From Toxorhynchites rutilus septentrionalis (Eukaryota; Arthropoda; Insecta; Diptera; Culicidae), in the NCBI RefSeq assembly GCF_029784135.1, contig NC_073745.1, positions 65,339,210-65,403,209 of the forward strand: 64,000 nt of DNA. The letters run 5' to 3'. The number at the start of each line of letters is the position of its first letter. Position 1 is the stretch's first letter. The translations under genes and the position numbers were made by a program. Shown piece after piece: positions 10,401 to 19,400 of this stretch. Below the pieces are notes generated by a model. The model worked only from the letters and a program-made list of their open reading frames with translations, had not been told where the DNA came from and searched no databases.

Positions 10401-13400
10401 AACTATGGAATCAACACAGCAATCATCAGGAGCATCCAACCAAGCATCGAACACTAACACGATGCTTATGCAGATCCTGATTCAACAGCAAACGTTGATG
10501 ACGAAACTCAACGATCAGATGTCAGCGACCCAGCTGGCCCTCAAAGAGTTATCGAGAGATGAAATCGCGCTAGATTCGCTCTCCAGTAACATCATCGAGT
10601 TCGTCTATGATCCGGAACATGGGTGCACCTTCGATACGTGGTACTCGCGATATACCGATTTATTCGACAAAGACGCAGGAAAGTTGGACGAGGCAGCAAA
10701 AGTCCGGCTCCTTCTAAGGAAACTGAATCCATCAGCACATGAGCGATACACTAGCTTTATTCTTCCGAAAGCGCCAAAGGACTTCACGTTCCAGCAAACC
10801 ATCGAGAAGTTAAAAACCATCTTCGGGGCGACGACCTCCATCTTCCACAGACGCTACCAGTGTCTGCAAACTTCCAAGGACGATTCTGACGATTTTGTTT
10901 CATACTCCTGCAAAGTGAACAAAGCGTGTTGGAACTTCAAGCTGGGTGATTTGACGGAAGAGCAGTTCAAAACGCTCATCTTTGTGTGTGGACTGAAATC
11001 ACCGAAAGATTCCGACATTCGCATGCGTCTGATCACCAGGCTGAATGACATGGCGGACATAACCTTGGAAAAAGTCGTCGAAGAGTGTCAGAGCATGGTT
11101 AACCTCAAAAAGGACACCAGCCTCGTGGAAAAACTTTCTGCGTCGGTAGCAGTACATGCGGTTCATCAGCAGGGCAGCTCGAGGTTCAAACGGAAGCAGC
11201 AAAAACCCAAGCACGAGTTCAAACAGCAGACGTTCGGTAGTGGATTTAGCAACGAGCAGCCTAAAACACCATGTTGGTCATGCGGGGGCATGCATTTCTC
11301 GAAGGATTGTCAGTTTCGGGAACATCAGTGCCGTGACTGCAAGAAAAAGGGACATAAGGAAGGATACTGCGCCTGCTTCTCTAAAAATCAGCCAACGTCA
11401 AGAAGAATGTAGGAGCGACCAAGAAGGAAGTGAATATCGTTTCCGTCAAAAATATCAGCCAGGGGAGGAAGTTTGCCGAGGTCCGGATGAATCATGTTCC
11501 GACACGACTACAGATAGACTCAGCGTCGGATATTACTATCATATCCGAGCAACTTTGGAAGCAGATTGGTCAGCCTCCGGGAGTGCAACCCTCCTGCAGA
11601 GCTAAAACCGCTTCTGGAGAACCCCTGGACCTTATATTGGAGTTCAGGTGTGACGCGGAAATTGGCGGTATTTCGAAACGAGGTTTGTGCCGTGTAGTAC
11701 CCGCTAATCTGAGTCTGAATATTTTAGGTGCAGACTGGATTGAATTGTTTGGGCTGTGGGACATCCCGTTCAGCTCATTCTGCCGCAAAGTCAGCGGTTC
11801 ATCATCAAATGGCGTTCAGGCGTTGCAATCACAGTTTCCCAAGGTGTTCACCAGCAACTTGGGTCTATGCATCAAAACAAGAGTTCGGCTCACACTGAAA
11901 GGGGACCCAAAACCAATTTTCCGTCCTAAACGTCCCGTGGCATACAGTGTGCAGAATGCTGTGGAAGACGAAATTCAGCGTCTACAGAACCTGGGCATCC
12001 TCGTTCCTGTCGACCATTCTGACTGGGCAGCACCAATCGTGGTTGTGCGCAAACCAAATAGCACCATCCGCATTTGTGCTGACTTCTCCACCGGGCTCAA
12101 CAACGCTTTAGAGCCGAACCAGTATCCATTACCACTACCTGAGGACATTTTCACGAAAATGGCAGGCTGCAGGTGGTATAGCCACATTGATTTGTCGGAC
12201 GCATACCTCCAGGTGGAAGTCGATCCCAGAGACCAGCATTTACTCACCATCAACACGCATAAGGGATTGTTTCGCTACACCCGTATCACCCCGGGCATCA
12301 AGTCAGCGCCGGGGGCATTTCAACAGTTGGTGGACACAATGATTGGTGGTCTCGCTGGCACGTGTGGTTATTTAGATGACATTTTGGTCGGTGGTCGCAC
12401 TGAAGAGGAACACGATAACAACCTAAAACAAGTGCTCCGCCGTCTCGAAGAGTACGGGTTTACCGTCAGAATAGAAAAATGCAGTTTTCGGATGCCTGAA
12501 GTGAAGTACCTCGGACAGATATTGGATGGGAATGGAATCAAGCCGGATCCCAACAAGACATCGGCTATCGCAACCATGCCAGCTCCTCACGACATCCCTT
12601 CGTTACGTTCGTATCTTGGTGCCGTTAATTATTACGGAAAGTATGTTCCGGAGATGCGCAAACTACGGTACCCGATGGACCAACTACTGAAAGCTGGCGT
12701 GAAATGGGAATGGTCAGATGCATGTCAGCGCTCGTTCGATCGATTCCGTGACATTCTGCAGTCTCCGCTAGCACTTGCCCACTACAATCCAAAACTGGGT
12801 CTTATAGTTTCGGCAGACGCTTCACAGCACGGTATTGGCGCTCGCATTGCTCATCAGTTCCCGGACGGAACAGTTAAAGCGATTTCCTATGCTTCTCGCA
12901 GTCTCACACCAGCAGAGTCCAACTATAGCCAAATCGAGAAGGAGGGTCTCGCACTCATCTTCGCCGTAACTCGTTTTCATCGGATGATTTTTGGTAGAAA
13001 ATTCACACTTGAAACCGATCATAAACCGTTATTGGCCATCTTTGGCAGCAGAAAAGGAATCCCGGTGTACACCGCGAACAGACTACAGCGTTGGGCACTT
13101 ACACTGTTGCTGTATGATTTCAATATCCAGTACGTCAAAACGGAGAGTTTCGGGTACGCAGATATTCTATCTAGGCTGATCAACACCCATGTTCGGCCGA
13201 ATGAAGAATACGTCATTGCATCGATCGAGTTGGAGGACTGCATGCAGAACATAATCAAGCAGTCCCTGGAAGATTTCCCCGTCACCTTTAAGATGGTCCA
13301 AAATGAAACGCAGTCGGATTTAATTCTCAAACAGGTGGCGCTGTACATACAATCTGGTTGGCCTTCAAACAAGTCCGATCTCAGCGACCCTCAGCTGCAA

Positions 13401-16400
13401 CAATACTACCAGCGTAAAGACAGTCTTTCAGTTGTTTCCAACTGCGTGTTGTACGGAGAACGTTCAGTTATTCCATCCAAATTTCGGACCCGTGTTCTCC
13501 GTCAACTCCACAAAGGACACCCCGGCGTGGAGCGTATGAGGACGGTGGCACGTAACTATGTCTATTGGCCTGGCATCGACGAGCAGATCACGCAGCTCGT
13601 TCGTTCATGCACCGAATGCGCTAAGGCAGCGAAAACCAGCAGTAAAGTAAACCTGGAGAGTTGGCCTTCACCGCAAAAACCATGGCAACGTGTACATGCA
13701 GATTATGCTGGACCTGTGGACGACTTCTACTACCTTATCGTGGTGGATGCATTCAGCAAATGGCCTGAGGTGATACCAACCAAGCGAATCACCACTGAAG
13801 CAACACTCACCATGTTCAGAGAAATTTTTGCAACTCACAGTATGCCAGAGACGCTGGTAACTGACAATGGTCGTCAGTTTGTCAGCGAGGATTGCGAGCG
13901 CTATTGTGAGCAGAACGGCATACTCCATCTGAAGACACCGCCATATCACCCACAATCCAACGGACTTGCTGAACGCTTCGTAGACACGTTCAAGAGGACA
14001 CTGAAAAAAATCACATCAGGGGGAGAGGCGAAGCAATAGCAACCTTTTTGCTTTGTTATCGCTCTACACCGTGTCGAAGCGCACCCCAGGGAAAATCACC
14101 AGGCGAGCTGCTACTGGGTCGGCGACTCCGAACTTCATTGGATCTGTTGAAGCCACCCACACCATTCCACAAAGTTGCAGATCCCAAGCAGAACGCTCAG
14201 TTTAACAAAAAACATGGTGCAAAACCGATGAATTACGACGTCAAAGAACTTGTCTCGAGTCAGCCTCTCGAATCTCCTGAACCTAGGACAATTAATCGAA
14301 ATCCTTCCCTCATCTCATCAAGAGCTACTCCTCAGCTAGAACCAGTTCAGCCTCGCCAATCTTCACGACCCAGAAGAAAGCCGGTGAGGTATGACCCGTA
14401 TTACCTTTACTAAAAGGGGGAGGTCGAAGGCTCGCCATCTGACAGCTGTCAGATCGGTCGATGTCGACCGTGCTCGATAAGCCGGGTTCAGACGGTGCGA
14501 GCAAGCATACGAGTCGGTCTAGTCAGTTACTGCAGTGCAGCTACTCACACCGTGTGAACACATCATGCCAGTTATTGTCATGTGTGATCCGGCGTGCGAG
14601 CTACTTCAAAGTTTTTTGAATTTACTCGCACTCGCATGCTTCAAAACGTCAAAAACAGAATTTAGCGTTCGAATCAGGGATGCCAAATGTAAAGAAATGT
14701 CTCTATTTTTAAGATATTTGAAAATATGCGAAGATATTTATAGACTTGAAAATTATTGGAAAAACAAATAAAACCCTCATAGTTTCTTAACGAAATCATT
14801 GTTATTCTGTTTTGCACGCTGGCGGGGCACGCTTTCTTTTTGAGATAGTTTTCTGGAGAATGTCTAATATAGAATCATTATCAGGCACAATTTTCATTCA
14901 AAATTCACTCACAACTTGCGAAAAAAAGTAAGGTTCTAAGAAACAGAATACATATTCGATTTAAAAAAGTACATTTTCATTCATTATTTTAATTTTTGAC
15001 GCGTGTGAATAAAATTTTAAAAAGTCTTCTAGACTATCATTTAAAGCATCACATACTTCCGGAATTATCTTAGCTATGGATGCTTTCGAGATTCTAAAAA
15101 ATATCGACAACAATCTGAACAATATTCCAGAAGAAAGGCATATTAATGTCATTTATATTATCACTCTTGCAGGTACAGCATCCTTCATGAGTGTATCTTG
15201 GCGTTGTATTTGTGGAGCAATTAAATTCAACAGTTTTTCCACTTGTTCAGGTGTTATTCTCAACACTGCTCTGTAATCTCTATAAAATTGTGTAATGATA
15301 CATTCAACTGAAAACCTAAGATGAAAACTACCAATAAAGAAGTCGATTTCGGACCAATCATTTGACAAATTCGGACCTGATTGCTGTTTCTGACTATTTG
15401 ATGGACATTTGAAAAATCGCCTGGCATCCCAGGTAAACCCGTGCCGTAAGGCCCATTTATACGTTGCTAGTAGCTGACTTGACAATGAGCAGCTACTGAC
15501 CCGGTGGACTCGCTTGACAATTGGTTGACTCGCCTTGTCCGTTCACACAGTGTGAGCTGCTGGCGAGAAACTAGATACTACGGCACGGGTTTACCAGGGA
15601 TGCCAGGCGACTTTTCAAATGTCCATCAAATAGTCAGAAACAGCAATCAGGTCCGAATTTGTCAAATGATTGGTCCAAAATCGACTTCTTTATTGGCAGT
15701 TTTCATCTTAGGTTTTCAGTTGAATGTATCATCACACAATTTTATAGCAAAACAAACGCTGATCGTGTTTAAAAATACATACTTTGTGCTGAATTTCTTT
15801 GAACTGAAGGTACTATCCGAAAAAGCAGAAAGAGAAAAGGATTCGGGCCAGGAATTAGATGCAAAGAAAAGGAGCAACAAATACAATATTGAAGGAACTC
15901 TACGATGAGGATCCCCGAGATTACAGAGCAGTGTTGATAATAACACCTGAACAAGTGAAAAAACTGTTGGATTTAATTGCTCCACGAATACAACGCCAAG
16001 ATACAGTCATGAGGGATGCTGTACCTGCAAGAGTTAAATTAGAAATGACATTGATGTGCCTTTGTTTTGGAATATCGTTGGGATTGTTGTCGATATTTTT
16101 TAGAATCTCGAAAACATCCATAGCTCAGATAATTCCGAAAGGATGTGATGTTATAAATGGTAGTCTAAAAGATTTTTTTTTTTAATTTTATTTATTTTGT
16201 GAAATGAAAATGATAGTCGATTTGCAGGTGCAATAAATACGCTTCAAAAATTTTAATAATGAATGAAAATGTACTTTTTTAAATCGAATATGTATTCTGT
16301 TTCTTAGAACAATACTTTTTTTTGTAAGTTGTGATCTGATAATGATTCTATATTAGAGATTCTCAAGAAAACTATCTCAAAAAGAAAGCGTGCCCCGCCA

Positions 16401-19400
16401 GCGTGCAAAACGAAATAACAATTATTTCGTTTAGAAACTATGAGGGTTTTATTTGTTTTTCCAATAATTTTCAAGTCTATAAATATCTTCACATATTTTC
16501 AAATATCTTAAAAATAGAGACATTTCATTACATTTGGCATCACTGATTCGAACGCTAAATTCTGTTTTTGACGTTGTGAAGCATGCAAGTGCGAGTAAAT
16601 TCAAAAAACTTTGAAGTAGCTCGCACGCCGGATCACACATGACAATAACTGGCATGATGTGTTCACACGGTGTGAGTAGCTGCACTGCAGTAACTGACTA
16701 GACCGACTCGTATGCTTACTCGCACCGTCTGAACCCGGCTGTAGTATCTAGTTTCTCGCCAGCAGCTCACACTATGTGAACGGACAAGGCGAGTCAACCA
16801 ATTGTCAAGCGAGTCCACCGGGTCAGTAGCTGCTCATTGTCAAGTCAGCTACTAGCAACGTATAAATGGGCCTATAAGAGGAGACATCGCTCAACTCTTT
16901 CTCTTGTGCGTGGCACGTCATCGGGATAGGCCACGTTTATAGATCGCACATAGTCTCATATTTTAATAAAGTTTTAATTTGTTTGTTGTATAACCGCGTG
17001 CATTTTTATTACAACAGTATGTATGCATTTAAATGCGAAAAAAAGCATATTTGCGTCTAAATTATCCACTTCTCAAATCAATCCCATTCTTCCATCAAAT
17101 GCTCTAAGTTGGACTTGACATGATTTCTAACAGCAACAAGTTTTGACATGCAACTAAAAGCACAAAACAGCCACGCGCAACCGAAAAGGCAAACTGTCCC
17201 ATCGCAAAGCAGGGAAACAAAAGGAAATCGAACGGTGTACGGCGTGGATTTGAGTTATTTTCTTGGGGAAACTAAATTTTTTTTTTTAAATTGTGTACCG
17301 GACACGATTTTTTATAGCTACTGGTGAAGTTTTGAATGATTTTGTATGTGATTTTTTTTGTGTGGTTCCTATCCCCCGCACAGAAAAAAGGTTCGCCTGT
17401 ACTGTGTTTAAACGGATTTTTTACACTGTTCTTAAAGTGTGTTTACACTTTCTTCTTAAAGGCGCCCGTCACATCATTTGTTACGCTATTTGCATATGCG
17501 CTCCTTCGACCCAGGTTCATTACCCAGTATCAACGCTCAATGGCAAGGTATCAAAAAATCAAATAGATGCGCGCTTGAAAAGAAAAGGAACAAAGATTTT
17601 AAAATTGAAGTATAATCGTTGAATTTAATAAATTGTAATTTGTTTTCAGTAACTTTGTTGATAAACACAAATAAATTAGCGATATTATTCAAAGAAATTA
17701 TTAAATTGTTCAACTCAAGATTGTAAATGTTCGCTTATAAGTTGGAGTATTTAGGAAAAGAATAATTGTTTAAATTCAAAGGGAATCACTAAACGTGAGT
17801 GAATCAATTGCATTGTGGAAGGCATTAACAATATGCTTATTTTAGGAATTTAAAATTTTTCTTCGAGAAAAAAAAGGAGTTTTACATGTTAGAATAACTT
17901 GTATTTTTGCTTGAAAACTGTAAGTAACTGTCCCATTGGAATTGACATGTCGATTCCTGGTCCAGTAATCCCAGCTCCTGTGGATATACCAATTTTAGAC
18001 CCATCGAGGCAACACGAGTGATCATGGACGAGTTTCAGGACCACTTTCTTCCCATTCGCTGCGATTGAATTCAATCACTTTGAAGGGAACACTGATATTA
18101 GTCTTTGTTTCCATACAGTTTTCATTCATGCTTACTATAGTGTTCAGTATACTAGTATACTCACATTTACCCCTCACTAAAACGATTATGTCATCAGCAA
18201 AACCAATGACTTCGTATCCTAAGACCTTAGACAATATTAGGAATATCATCGACCCCAACAAAGGAGACAGAACTCCTCCTTGAGGGCAAACTCTAGTTGG
18301 TTTCGTTGTTAGAGTAGATCCTGCTAATTAAGCTGTTATTAGTCGGTGAGATTTCTTTAGCATTAAAGATTTCTCTGTTTCTGAAATTATCGTGTGAAAC
18401 GCTGTTTTAGTTGATTTGTTTGCTTGATAGGCTTGTTTTATAATCCACCAAATTGTCCAGAACTACGTCCGGTTGAATATTACTGGGCAGTTATCAAGCG
18501 GTACCTTCAAAAGCTTAGTAAATCGACGTGTTCAAGAAAATGTGATCATCTGCAAGCCGAAAAGTTCACCCGGAAACTGTGAAGAGGCTTAGGAGAGGAG
18601 TTCGAGGAAAAGATCACCAGTTTCATCATTAGATGAAGTTGTTAATGTGTGAAGTGCTGTTTCAGATGATATATTTGCTTGGTATGTTCAAATGTGATGA
18701 TTTGATATGGAGATCAATTATCCTTCCCATAATTTTCAAGATGACAGATGTTAGACTAATTGGTCTATACGCTCTGGGAGTCGTCCTGTCACGTTTACCA
18801 ACTTTGGGAATAAATATAACCCGGACTTCTCGCCATTTAATAGGAATGTAGCTTAGTACAATACTAGCCCTAAACATCTCCATCAGAAGAGGGACAGAGA
18901 TATTCTTGCTTTTTTGTAACAGCGCCGGATAAATCCCATCTGGTCCTGGCGATTTAAAGGGCTTTAAGGAATCCACTGCCCACTCAACCATTGACTTCGT
19001 AAAGACCGCCATTTCATTTAGCTCTATTCTCGTCTCTGATTGAACAAGATTGAGCTGTATTGAAAACCTGTGCGTGTTCGGAAGTTAATTGAATTGACCC
19101 TGGGAAGTGTGTTTCCATCGTGGTACTAAGTGTTTCCTGGGGGTTGTATATTGATCGTTTCCTTTTTTTCAGACTACCAAGTCCGTTGGCCTGATCCTTA
19201 GAAAGGGCCCTATGAACTTTTGCTGCAACAGGTAAACTATGTACCTGTTCACAGGTGAACTTCCGATCTCTTCTCTTAGATTTACGGATTTCTTTGTGAT
19301 ATTCTGTTAGACAGTTTTTGTAATCTGTTCAATCAGAGGTAATTTTTGCTTTGTTGAAGACAATTTTAAGTTTTTTTGTTCCCCCAAGATGCATCTTTAC

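Larger units (their letters stand above)
10067..17016 (+). mobile_element. Ty3/gypsy LTR retrotransposon, near full length, 3' LTR interrupted
   Basis: The layout is 5' LTR 10067-10297, primer-binding-like 'tggcgacgag' just after it, gag 10405-11412, pol 11385-14413, polypurine tract 'aaaagggggagg' at 14412-14423, then a 3' LTR split by a 2.4-kb insertion and ending at 17016. Flanks 'gtttg' and 'gtatg' may be an aged 5-bp target duplication. The 3' LTR lacks about 40 bp at its start compared with the 5' LTR and differs by a few small changes, so the copy is not very young. It lies antisense to Ddi1. Confidence 0.9.
14424..17016 (+). repeat. 3' LTR of the gypsy element, split by a Harbinger-like insertion
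   Basis: The LTR parts are 14424-14479 and 16874-17016. Its first bases follow directly on the polypurine tract but match the 5' LTR only from 'ggctcgccatctgac', so about 40 bp were deleted. The insertion duplicated ATA (14477-14479 and 16874-16876); the intact 5' LTR reads 'gctcgataagagg' at this site. Confidence 0.9.

Noticed and set aside
15716..16121. Minus-strand ORFs in the Harbinger region
   Set aside because: Shadows of the plus-strand transposase fragment of the inner copy.
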